A DNA stretch of 64,000 nt. Source: Microbacterium sp. W4I4. Lineage in GTDB: Bacteria > Actinomycetota > Actinomycetes > Actinomycetales > Microbacteriaceae. The notes below the pieces were generated by a model, which made no database searches, was not told where the DNA came from, and saw nothing but the letters and a program-made list of their open reading frames with translations. The translations under genes were made by a program, and so were the position numbers. Position 1 is the stretch's first letter, and each line of letters starts with the position of its first letter. The DNA is taken from assembly GCF_030816235.1 (NCBI RefSeq), contig NZ_JAUSXT010000001.1:434001-498000 (forward strand), given 5' to 3'. Shown one piece after another: positions 52,888 to 60,910 of this stretch.

Positions 52888-53304
52888 ATGGAAATCATCC
52901 TCTTCGGTCTTCTCGCCGTGATGCTCGTGTTCATGTTCCTGAACAGCCGCAAGCGTCAGAAGCAGATGAAGGCGCAGCAGGAGGAGAAGGCGACGAAGAC
53001 GGTCCCCGGCGCCAAGGTGCTGCTGCAGGGCGGCCTGTACGGCACGGTCGTGTCCTACGACCCGGTCGACCTCGACAAGCCTGCAGAGATCGAACTCGCC
53101 CCCGGTGTGGTGATCGAGGTGCACAGCCAGTCGATCCTTCGCATCGTCGAGCCGACCGAGGATCTGGAGTCGGATGAGGCCGATGAGGACGACGAGGACG
53201 AGGCCGAGGTCGTGGAGGATGCTCCCGCGGACGGCATCGAGTCGATCCAGGTGGAGACGCCGGAAGAGACCAAGGCGCGTCTCGAGCGCAACAACGACAA
53301 CTGA
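52888..53304 (+). CDS. yajC: Preprotein translocase accessory protein YajC
   Basis: A 138-residue small membrane protein with one N-terminal helix (MEIILFGLLAVMLVFMFLNSRKRQKQMK) followed by the YajC domain: TVPGAKVLLQGGLYGTVVSYDPVDLDKPAEIELAPGVVIEVHSQSILRIVE. The acidic ~45-residue C-terminal tail (DLESDEADEDDEDEAEVVEDAP) is longer than in E. coli and is usual for actinobacteria. It heads yajC-secD-secF and assists SecDF in protein export. Confidence 0.92.
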   Translation: MEIILFGLLAVMLVFMFLNSRKRQKQMKAQQEEKATKTVPGAKVLLQGGLYGTVVSYDPVDLDKPAEIELAPGVVIEVHSQSILRIVEPTEDLESDEADEDDEDEAEVVEDAPADGIESIQVETPEETKARLERNNDN

Positions 53305-53339
53305 CGCACGGCGTCTACTCTCGCGGAAAGCGGAACCAC

Positions 53340-55082
53340 GTGGCATCCACATCCCCGACTCGCCATGCCTGGCGGGTCCTCCTCGGCCTGCTCATCGTCA
53401 CGGCGGTGCTGTTCGGCATCAACTCGCTGGGCGTCTATGTGTTCAAGACGGACGCGGGCAAGGCCGCCAGTGCATGGGCTCCTGAACTCGCGCTCGACCT
53501 GCAGGGCGGAACGCAGATCATCCTGGAGGCGGCGACGCCCGATGGATCCGCCCCTTCGCAGGAGCAGCTGAACCAGGCCGTCTCGATCATCCGCCAGCGC
53601 GTCGACGCCTCGGGCGTCGCCGAGGCGGACATCACCACTGAGGGCGGTCGGAACATCGTGGTCCAGATCCCTGGGCCCGCCGACCAGCAGACCCGCGACC
53701 GCATCCAGGCCAGTGCCAAGCTCGAGTTCCGTGCGGTCATCCAGACTGCAGCGCCGGCGACCGAGTTCGCCGGCGAGGACGGCAAGAGCACGCCGTACCC
53801 GACCCCCGACGCGTCGCTGCAGGCCACGCCGACGGTCAAGCCGACGGATGACTCCGATCCGAACTGGGTGACCCCCAAGCTCCAGGCCGAACTCCTCGCC
53901 TTCGACTGCAACGCCGAGCGCGACGGCAACGCGCCCGAGGACGAACCGCTCATCGCGTGCGAGTCCGACGGTTCGGCCAAGTACATCCTCGGCCCGATGG
54001 AGCTGGACGGCACCGTCATCAACGACGCCACCGCCGGTCGCGAGCAGCAGTCCGGCCGCTGGACCGTCAACCTCGAGATGGATGCCAAGGGGACGAAGGT
54101 CTTCGGCGAGATCAGCCAGCGGCTGAACGCCAACCGCCTCGCGAACCTCAGCCCGCGCGACCAGTTCGCGTTCGTGCTGGATGGCAAGGTCATCTCCGCG
54201 CCCGTCATGCAGGCGGCCATCCTCAACGGCAAGCCGAGCATCTCGGGCAACTTCACCCAGGAGAGCGCGAAGGCCCTCGCCGATCAGCTCAAGTACGGCG
54301 CCCTGCCGCTGAGCTTCACCGTGCAGAGCTCGGACACCGTCTCCGCGACGCTCGGCTCGCAGCAGCTGCAGTACGGGCTCATCGCGGGTCTGATCGGTCT
54401 CGCCCTGGTGGCCTTGTACTCGCTGATCACCTACCGGGCACTCGGCTGGGTGATCATGGCCTCGATTGCCGTGATGGGCGTGCTGACGTACATCATCATC
54501 GCGATCCTCGCCTGGCGGATGGGGTTCCGACTCTCGCTCGCCGGTGTCGCGGGTCTGATCGTGTCCATCGGATTCACCGCCGACTCGTTCATCGTGTACT
54601 TCGAGCGAATACGCGATGAGCTGCGTGACGGAAAGTCGATCACCGCGTCCGTCGAGGACGGCTGGGGTCGCGCCAAGCGCACGATCTACATCTCCAAGTC
54701 GATCAACGTGCTGGCGGCCGTGGTGCTGTTCATCCTCGCGGACGCCACGGTGAAGGGCTTCGCGTTCACCCTGGGTCTCACGACCCTGATCGACGTGTTC
54801 ATCTTCGTGATCTTCACGCACCCCGTCATGCAGCTGCTCGCCCGCACGCGCTTCTTCGGCGGCGGACACAAGCTGTCCGGTCTGGACCCGCATTCGCTGG
54901 GGGCCGTGTACCGGGGCCGCGCGCAGTTCCGCGATGTGACCGTCGGTTCGACCGGCCGCGCCGCCCGCGCGAAGGGCGCACGCGGTGAGGCCGAGAAGCG
55001 GCAGACCATCGCCGAGCGCAAACGCGCAGAATCATTCGCCGCCTACGGATCCAAGGATGCCGGAAAGGACTCCGACTCCTGA
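53340..55082 (+). CDS. secD: Protein translocase subunit SecD
   Basis: A 580-residue SecD, which with SecF uses the proton gradient to pull exported proteins out. Features: N-terminal helix (VLLGLLIVTAVLFGINSLGVYVFKTD), the P1 domain beginning APELALDLQGGTQIILEAATPD, the second domain around KVISAPVMQAAILNGKPSISGNFTQESAKALADQLKYGALPL, and five C-terminal helices with GLIVSIGFTADSFIVYFERIRDE, the charged residues typical of the proton path. A Ser/Pro/Thr-rich insert (EDGKSTPYPTPDASLQATPTVKPTDD) lies in the periplasmic part. The GTG start at 53340 follows GGAAAG. One base overlaps secF. Confidence 0.94.
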   Translation: MASTSPTRHAWRVLLGLLIVTAVLFGINSLGVYVFKTDAGKAASAWAPELALDLQGGTQIILEAATPDGSAPSQEQLNQAVSIIRQRVDASGVAEADITTEGGRNIVVQIPGPADQQTRDRIQASAKLEFRAVIQTAAPATEFAGEDGKSTPYPTPDASLQATPTVKPTDDSDPNWVTPKLQAELLAFDCNAERDGNAPEDEPLIACESDGSAKYILGPMELDGTVINDATAGREQQSGRWTVNLEMDAKGTKVFGEISQRLNANRLANLSPRDQFAFVLDGKVISAPVMQAAILNGKPSISGNFTQESAKALADQLKYGALPLSFTVQSSDTVSATLGSQQLQYGLIAGLIGLALVALYSLITYRALGWVIMASIAVMGVLTYIIIAILAWRMGFRLSLAGVAGLIVSIGFTADSFIVYFERIRDELRDGKSITASVEDGWGRAKRTIYISKSINVLAAVVLFILADATVKGFAFTLGLTTLIDVFIFVIFTHPVMQLLARTRFFGGGHKLSGLDPHSLGAVYRGRAQFRDVTVGSTGRAARAKGARGEAEKRQTIAERKRAESFAAYGSKDAGKDSDS

Positions 55083-56071
55083 TGTTCTCCATGAATGAGT
55101 TCGGCAACAACCTGTACTCCGGCAAGACGTCCTTCCCGTTCGTCGCCAGGCGCAAGCTGTGGTTCGTCATCGCGATTCTGCTGGTGGTCGGCTCCGCTCT
55201 CGTGCCGCTGTTCCGGCCGGTGCAGTTCTCCATCGAGTTCACCGGCGGCTCCCAGTTCATGGTCGTCGACCCCTCGTCGCGGAATCAGAGCCTGGCCACC
55301 GAGGCCGTCCGCTCGGTGGTCTCCGACGCCACCACCAAGGTCGTCATCGTCAACGACAAGGACGTCCGCGTCCAGACCGACCAGATGAGCCCGAAGGACA
55401 CCCAGCTCGTCAAGGCCGCCCTCGCGGATGCCTTCGACGTGAAGGCCGACGAGGTCGCGGATTCCTTCATCGGCCCGGCCTGGGGTGCGAACGTCACCCG
55501 ACAGTCGCTGTGGGGCCTGGCGATCTTCCTCGCTCTGACCTTCCTGATCCTCGGGATCTACTTCCGCACCTGGAAGATGTCCGCGGCGTCGATCATCGGC
55601 CTGCTCGACGTGCTCATCATCACGGTCGGCATCTACGCCCTCGCAGGGTTCGAGATCTCGCCGGCGGCGGTGATCGGATTCCTGACGATCCTGGCGTATT
55701 CGCTGTACGACACCACGGTCGTCTTCGACAAGGTCCGTGAGAACACCGCCGAGGACGTCAACCAGACGACGCGGACGTTCGGCGAGTCGGTGAACCTGGC
55801 CGTGAACCAGACGCTGATCCGATCGATCAACACCTCAGTGGTGGCGGCTCTTCCCGTCGGAGCGATCCTCTTCATCGGCGCGCTCTGGTTCGGTGCAGAG
55901 ACTCTGACGTCCATCTCGCTGTCGATCTTCGTCGGCATCCTGGTCGCGACCTACTCCACGCTGTTCGTGGCAGCGCCGCTCTACGCCGCCTTCCGCGAGC
56001 ATGAGCCGGCCCTCATCGCGCACGACAAGAAGGTCATGGAGCAGCGCGAGCGCTCCGCTGTCAACGCCTGA
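55082..56071 (+). CDS. secF: Protein translocase subunit SecF
   Basis: A 329-residue SecF with six predicted helices. The N-terminus (MFSMNEFGNNLYSGKTSFPFVARRKLWFVIAILLVVGSALVPLFRPV) is followed by the P1-like periplasmic part starting SIEFTGGSQFMVV, and the C-terminal helices contain IIGLLDVLIITVGIYALAGFEISPAAVIGFLTILAYSLYDTTVVFDKVREN, the SecDF signature with the charged YDTVVVFD element, and TLIRSINTSVVAALPVGAILFIG. Its ATG overlaps the secD stop (TGATG). Followed by relA 80 bp on. Confidence 0.95.
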   Translation: MFSMNEFGNNLYSGKTSFPFVARRKLWFVIAILLVVGSALVPLFRPVQFSIEFTGGSQFMVVDPSSRNQSLATEAVRSVVSDATTKVVIVNDKDVRVQTDQMSPKDTQLVKAALADAFDVKADEVADSFIGPAWGANVTRQSLWGLAIFLALTFLILGIYFRTWKMSAASIIGLLDVLIITVGIYALAGFEISPAAVIGFLTILAYSLYDTTVVFDKVRENTAEDVNQTTRTFGESVNLAVNQTLIRSINTSVVAALPVGAILFIGALWFGAETLTSISLSIFVGILVATYSTLFVAAPLYAAFREHEPALIAHDKKVMEQRERSAVNA

Positions 56072-56151
56072 TCCCACGCGGGCGGGGCTGATCCTGCTTC
56101 GGCGGGGAAGGGCCCTCGCCCGCGTAGGATGGATCGGGAACAGGAGTGCAG

Positions 56152-58404
56152 ATGGCGGATTCGCAGGTCACATCGCAGGGTTCCAGCCTGCGTCGGCTGG
56201 TACCTCGGATCTTCTCGCGCGCGCCTCGGGTCAACGACCTCGACAACCTGATCCGCACGGTCCGCGCGAACCACCCGCGAGGCGACCTGCCGATCATCGA
56301 ACGCGCATACCGGGTCGCACGCGACAAGCACGCCGGTCAGGTGCGTCAGAGCGGTGAGCCCTACATCACGCATCCGCTCGCGGTCGCACAGATCCTCGCC
56401 GATCTGGGGCTGGGTCCCCGCGCCGTCGCCGCCGCTCTGCTGCACGACACCGTCGAGGACACCGGCTACGCGCTGACGGAGCTCACCGACGCGTTCGGCG
56501 ACGAGGTCGCCATGCTGGTCGACGGCGTCACCAAGCTCGACAAGGTCAAGTACGGCGAGTCCGCGCAGGCCGAGACCGTCCGCAAGATGATCGTCGCGAT
56601 GTCCAAGGACATCCGCGTGCTGCTCATCAAGCTGGCCGACCGGCTGCACAACGCGCGCACCTGGGGTTTCGTCCCGCCGGAGAAGGCCGCGAAGAAGGCC
56701 AAGGAGACGCTCGAGATCTACGCCCCGCTGGCGAATCGTCTCGGCATCCAGACGATCAAGTCCGAGCTCGAGGATCTCTCCTTCGCGGTGCTGCACCCGA
56801 AGATCTACGCCGAGATCAACAGTCTGATCGCCCAGCGGACCCCGCAGCGCGAGAAGTATCTGCAGCAGGTGATCGAAGCCATCGATGAGGATCTGCACGA
56901 GCTGCGCATCCGCGGCAAGGTCTTCGGCCGGCCCAAGCAGCTGTACTCCGTCTATCAGAAGATGGTCGTCCGCGGTCGCGAGTTCGACGACATCTACGAC
57001 CTGATCGGCATCCGCGTCCTGGTCAACTCGGTGCGCGACTGCTACGCCGTCCTCGGCGCCATCCACGCGCGCTGGACACCGCTGCCCGGCCGGTTCAAGG
57101 ACTACATCGCCACCCCCAAATTCAACCTCTACCAGTCGCTGCACACGACCGTCATCGGGCCCTCCGGCCGCACGGTCGAGATCCAGATCCGCACGCACGA
57201 GATGCACCAGCAGGCCGAGTTCGGCGTCGCGGCGCACTGGATGTACAAGGAGCGGATGAACGGCGGCAAGGTCGATCCGCGCAAGAGCGACACCGACATG
57301 GCCTGGCTCGCGCACATCTCCGACTGGCAGGCCGAGACCGCCGACCCCAGTGAGTTCCTCGACTCGCTGCGGTTCGAGATCGGTGCCAAGGAGGTCTACG
57401 TCTTCACGCCGAAGGGCCGTGTCATCGGTCTGCCGGCAGGGGCCACGACCGTGGACTTCGCCTATGCCGTGCACACCGAGATCGGTCACCGCACGATGGG
57501 CGCGAAGGTCAACGGCCGCCTGGTGCCGCTGGAGACCGAACTGAAGAGCGGCGACGTGGTCGAGGTGTTCACGTCGAAGAATCCGGATGCCAGTCCCAGC
57601 CAGGACTGGCTCGGATTCGTCAAGAGCACGCGCGCACGCAACAAGATCCGCGGCTGGTTCACTAAGGAGCGCCGCGAGGAGGCCATCGAGCAGGGCAAGG
57701 AGGCCATCGCGCGCGCGATGCGCAAGCAGAACCTGCCACTGCAGCGTCTGATGAGCCAGGAGTCGTTCTCCGAGGTCGCCACGCAGCTGCGCTACGAGGA
57801 CGTCTCCGCCCTGTACGCGGCGGTCGGCGAGGGACACATCTCCACGCAGTCGGTGCTCGAGAAGGTCACAGCGCTGGTGGCCGTGGAGCCGGACACCTCG
57901 ACGGGTGCGATCCAGCTGCCGGCCCGCGGGCCCGCGCGGGAGAACCGCACCTCCGACTCCGGCATCCTGGTGCGCGGTGCCTCCGACATCCTCGTCAAGC
58001 TGGCCAGGTGCTGCACGCCCGTCCCGGGTGATGAGATCGTGGGCTTCGTGACACGGGGCAGCGGCGTCTCGGTGCACCGTCAGGACTGCGTCAACGTGAA
58101 GGCGCTCAGCGCGGATTCCGAGCGGTTCATCGAAGTGGAATGGGCGCCGACCACCAAGAGCGTCTTCCGCGTGCAGATCCAGGTCGAAGCACTCGACCGT
58201 TCGGCCCTGCTCTCGGACGTCACGCGCGTGCTCAGCGAGCACCACGTCAACATCCTCTCCGCTTCGGTCACGACGACCGACGAGAGACTGGCCCTCAGCC
58301 GCTTCGTGTTCGAGATGGGCGACTCGGTCCACCTGGACCGCATCCTCAACGCCGTGCGACGCATCGACGCGGTCTACGACGTGTACCGCGTCACGACCTC
58401 CTGA
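56152..58404 (+). CDS. relA: Bifunctional (p)ppGpp synthetase/hydrolase
   Basis: A 750-residue Rel protein that makes and breaks the alarmone (p)ppGpp, the stringent-response signal. Domains in order: HD hydrolase (about 50-200) with ITHPLAVAQILADLGLGPRAVAAALLHDTVEDTGYAL, synthetase (about 235-350) with DLIGIRVLVNSVRDCYAVLGAIH and FNLYQSLHTTVIGPSGRTVEIQIRTHEMHQQAEFGVAAHW, TGS (about 395-455), the zinc-finger helical part and C-terminal ACT domain (RCCTPVPGDEIVGFVTRGSGVSVHRQDC; VTRVLSEHHVNILSAS). The ATG at 56152 follows AGGAG. The catalytic HD and synthetase residues are present, so both activities are expected. Confidence 0.96.
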   Translation: MADSQVTSQGSSLRRLVPRIFSRAPRVNDLDNLIRTVRANHPRGDLPIIERAYRVARDKHAGQVRQSGEPYITHPLAVAQILADLGLGPRAVAAALLHDTVEDTGYALTELTDAFGDEVAMLVDGVTKLDKVKYGESAQAETVRKMIVAMSKDIRVLLIKLADRLHNARTWGFVPPEKAAKKAKETLEIYAPLANRLGIQTIKSELEDLSFAVLHPKIYAEINSLIAQRTPQREKYLQQVIEAIDEDLHELRIRGKVFGRPKQLYSVYQKMVVRGREFDDIYDLIGIRVLVNSVRDCYAVLGAIHARWTPLPGRFKDYIATPKFNLYQSLHTTVIGPSGRTVEIQIRTHEMHQQAEFGVAAHWMYKERMNGGKVDPRKSDTDMAWLAHISDWQAETADPSEFLDSLRFEIGAKEVYVFTPKGRVIGLPAGATTVDFAYAVHTEIGHRTMGAKVNGRLVPLETELKSGDVVEVFTSKNPDASPSQDWLGFVKSTRARNKIRGWFTKERREEAIEQGKEAIARAMRKQNLPLQRLMSQESFSEVATQLRYEDVSALYAAVGEGHISTQSVLEKVTALVAVEPDTSTGAIQLPARGPARENRTSDSGILVRGASDILVKLARCCTPVPGDEIVGFVTRGSGVSVHRQDCVNVKALSADSERFIEVEWAPTTKSVFRVQIQVEALDRSALLSDVTRVLSEHHVNILSASVTTTDERLALSRFVFEMGDSVHLDRILNAVRRIDAVYDVYRVTTS

Positions 58405-58954
58405 CGCCACCGGCGGCGACGAGCGCGTCGACCAGTTGCACGGCGCCGCGGCGCCCCGGACGGCGCGGAGTGGCCTCCAGCCTGACGCGCACGTCGGCGA
58501 GGAGCTCCGGCTCCACCAGCAGCAGCGCGCGCAGCCAGGGCGCGTCGGTGTGCGCGAGAGCCGCATCGAAGAGCAGTTCCATCGCAGTCGGCAGCACCCC
58601 CGTCACGTGCACGCCCGCGATGGTCTGAACGCTGTCCGGTGCCGCGCGTCCCTCGTGGTAGACCACACGGGGAACGGTGACCGAGCGGAGCCGGGTCGCA
58701 CTCGTGCGGCGCACGTGGTGCAGCATCGGAGGCGAGTCGCCCGCGCCGTGGATCCATGCGGCGGTGGGACCGCATGCGGCCGTGTTCGCCGGAACCAGAT
58801 GGGCGATGCTCGTCGCCCTGGCATCCGCTCCCTCCACGGTGTCCATCGGCATGTACCCCTCGCCGACCTCGATGACGTGGCCGTCGAGCCGTGCCGCACC
58901 CAGCTCGACGGCGGTGAGCCGGTCGCCGGGGCGGTAGAACAGGGCGGGATGCAT
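58391..58954 (-). CDS. Unrecognised protein, weakly similar to AbiEi-type antitoxins
   Basis: A 187-residue protein that I do not firmly recognise. The order of segments (GPTAAWIHGAGDSPPMLHHVRRTSATRLRSVTVPRVVYHEGR, then AGVHVTGVLPTAMELLFDAALAHTDAPWLRALL) resembles the C-terminal part of actinobacterial AbiEi-like antitoxins, where a conserved VT.P.RTA-like segment follows. No partner toxin gene is adjacent, so no system can be claimed. The start is the ATG at 58952-58954 (MHPALFYRPGDRLTAV); the longer frame to 59002 lacks support. Its stop overlaps the relA end by 14 bp in convergent orientation. Confidence 0.5.
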   Translation of the reverse strand: MHPALFYRPGDRLTAVELGAARLDGHVIEVGEGYMPMDTVEGADARATSIAHLVPANTAACGPTAAWIHGAGDSPPMLHHVRRTSATRLRSVTVPRVVYHEGRAAPDSVQTIAGVHVTGVLPTAMELLFDAALAHTDAPWLRALLLVEPELLADVRVRLEATPRRPGRRGAVQLVDALVAAGGVRRS

Positions 58955-59029
58955 GAGAAAAGTATGAGCCGCGCCGCCCGGTGAGGGGCGAGCGCGGCTC
59001 ACACTGTGGATAACGCGGTGGCGCCGGGG

Positions 59030-60376
59030 TCAGCCGCCGAGGGCGCTCAGCCAGGTGCGGCGGGCGGCAAGCGCCTCGGTCGCCTCCTTGACGGCCTTGT
59101 TGTCGCCGGCCTTCTCAGCCGCGGCCAGCTCGTCCTCGAGCTTCTCGATCGCCTCGAGGAGCTGCGAGCTCATGTCGCCGACACGGGCCTTGGTCTCGGG
59201 GTTGTTGCGCTTCCAGTCGACCTCTTCGCGAGACTTGAGCGCCTGCTCGATCGTGCGCATGCGGTCATCGAGCGCACGCTCCTTCTCACGCGGGAAGATG
59301 CGACCCACGTCGTCCCACTGCCGCTGGATGCGGGTCAGCAGAGCGCGGGCGCGCTTGAGGTCGGCCTCGTCGGCGACGGCCTTCGCCTCGACGAGGAGCG
59401 CCTCGCGCTCCTCGATCCGCGGTGCGGAGTCGGCTTCCTCGGCCGCGGACTGCTCAGCGCGAGCGGCGTAGAGTGCATCGCCGGCCGCCTTGAACTTCGC
59501 CCACAGCGCGTCATCGGCCTTGCGTCCGGCACGACCGGCGGCCTTCCACTCGTCGAGCAGGTTGCGGTACGTGGGAATCCCGTCCACGCCGCGTGATGCA
59601 AGCGCCTCAGCACGCTCCACCAGGCGCGACTTCACGTCGCGAGCGGCGCGGTGCACGTCGTCGAGCTCGGAGAAGAACGAGCGGCGGGCCTTGTCGACCG
59701 TCGAACGGGCGTCGCGGAAGCGCTTCCAGAGCTGCTGGGCGGTGCCCTTCGACAGACGCGGCCCGTTCTGCTGGTGCGCCTGCCAGGCGTCGAAGAGCTC
59801 GGTCATCTCGACGGTGACCTGCTTCCACTGCACCTTCTCGAGATCGCGCGCGGCGATGGCCTCGGCCTTCTCGACGATGCTCGTGCGCTCGGCGATGGCC
59901 TCGTCGAGGGCCGCCTTCGCGGCTTCCGCCTCCCTGGCGGTGGCCTCGGAGAGGGATGCGATCAGGCTCTCGATGCGGGTGCGCAGACCGACCAGGTCGC
60001 CGACGGCGGCTGCATCCTTGGCCTCGCCGAGAAGATGCGTGGCCTGCTTGGTGAGATCGGATGCCGAACTGCCGCCGCCCTGAGCGCGGGTCTCGAGCGT
60101 GCCGAGCTTGACGGCCAGGTCGTCGAACTTGCGGGCGTAGTAGGCCAGCGCCTCGTCGGCGGTGCCGTCCGGGTACTGCCCGACGGCGCGCCAGTCCTCG
60201 CCTTCGCGGACTTCGACGGTGCCCTCGTCGGTCACGCGTCCCCACTCGGCGGCATCCGATGAGACGGGTGCCGCTGCGGCGACGGGAGCTGCGGGAGCCG
60301 CGGCCATGCGGGGCATGGCCAGGCGCGGCGGACCGGGTACGGGCGGCGTGGGCTTGGGGGCGTTGTCGTCAGACAC
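59030..60376 (-). CDS. DUF349 coiled-coil protein
   Basis: A 448-residue protein with about five copies of the DUF349 helical unit and a proline/alanine-rich N-terminus (MSDDNAPKPTPPVPGPPRLAMPRMAAAPAAP). Recognisable repeats: WKQVTVEMTELFDAWQAHQQNGPRLSKGTAQQLWKRFRDARS, RNLLDEWKAAGRAGRKADDALWAKFKAAGDALYAAR and ARALLTRIQRQWDDVGRIFPREKERALDDRMRTIEQALKSREEVDWKRNNPE. It is long, helical and highly charged. The function is unknown; family members sit near relA in many actinobacteria. It starts at the ATG at 60374-60376. Confidence 0.85.
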   Translation of the reverse strand: MSDDNAPKPTPPVPGPPRLAMPRMAAAPAAPVAAAAPVSSDAAEWGRVTDEGTVEVREGEDWRAVGQYPDGTADEALAYYARKFDDLAVKLGTLETRAQGGGSSASDLTKQATHLLGEAKDAAAVGDLVGLRTRIESLIASLSEATAREAEAAKAALDEAIAERTSIVEKAEAIAARDLEKVQWKQVTVEMTELFDAWQAHQQNGPRLSKGTAQQLWKRFRDARSTVDKARRSFFSELDDVHRAARDVKSRLVERAEALASRGVDGIPTYRNLLDEWKAAGRAGRKADDALWAKFKAAGDALYAARAEQSAAEEADSAPRIEEREALLVEAKAVADEADLKRARALLTRIQRQWDDVGRIFPREKERALDDRMRTIEQALKSREEVDWKRNNPETKARVGDMSSQLLEAIEKLEDELAAAEKAGDNKAVKEATEALAARRTWLSALGG

Positions 60377-60434
60377 GGTGTTCTCCTTGCGCGGTCGTTC
60401 CGCGGGAGTGGAAAGGGACGCTGCTCAGCCTAGT

Positions 60435-60740
60435 TCACTCGCCGGGCGTCTGCGTGGGCAGCGGGGTGGAGGCGGGAGTGGTCGGAACGGGCGAGGACGT
60501 CGTCGTCTCGACCGGAGCTGAAGGAGTCGGTGACGGCGCGGGGGCGGTCACCTGTGCGTGGAGCGTCTGGCTGACCACGGCACCGATCACGATCAGGCCG
60601 CCCGCGATCACAGCGATGACGGTGTCCCGGCGACGCCGGGATCCCTGCTTCTCGTTCCACTGCCTCCGGGCGGCGTAGAGCCGCGCCCGCTCGGCATCCG
60701 TGCGCGTGCGCTGTGCGCCGCGAGTACCGCGTACCGCCAT
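60435..60740 (-). CDS. Small single-pass membrane protein
   Basis: A 101-residue protein with a basic N-terminus (MAVRGTRGAQRTRTDAERARLYAARRQWNEKQGSRRRRD), one helix (TVIAVIAGGLIVIGAVVSQTLHAQV) and a Pro/Thr/Ser-rich tail (SPTPSAPVETTTSSPVPTT). This looks like the membrane-anchor and linker part of the peptidyl-prolyl isomerase often found beside DUF349 in actinobacteria, but the isomerase domain is absent and the frame stops after the linker. It may be a short independent protein. Start ATG at 60738-60740. Confidence 0.6.
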   Translation of the reverse strand: MAVRGTRGAQRTRTDAERARLYAARRQWNEKQGSRRRRDTVIAVIAGGLIVIGAVVSQTLHAQVTAPAPSPTPSAPVETTTSSPVPTTPASTPLPTQTPGE

Positions 60741-60809
60741 CGTGTCCCTGTCTCCGTCCTGCGGCGATGCCGCCCCTGCGAGCCTACCGGCGAGGGCCCT
60801 CACATCTTC

Positions 60810-60847
60810 GTTACCCCTTTGTGAGGGAATCGTTCCCTGCGCGTAAC
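60810..60847 (+). promoter_or_regulatory. GlnR-like box upstream of nirB
   Basis: Four pentamers are spaced exactly six bases apart: GTTAC-N6-GTGAG-N6-GTTCC-N6-GTAAC. This is the geometry of actinobacterial GlnR sites (GTnAC-N6-GaAAC repeated), though the second and third boxes deviate. It lies 64-101 bp upstream of the nirB start. Assimilatory nirBD is a known GlnR target in actinobacteria. Confidence 0.5.
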
Positions 60848-60910
60848 GCGGACTCGTCGGTTCGCGAAACACGGCCTCCGTAGCGTCATCACAACGAAAG
60901 AGGGGGACCG

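Noticed and set aside
58391..58954. Abi-type toxin-antitoxin system
   Set aside because: Similarity is weak and no partner gene lies next to it.
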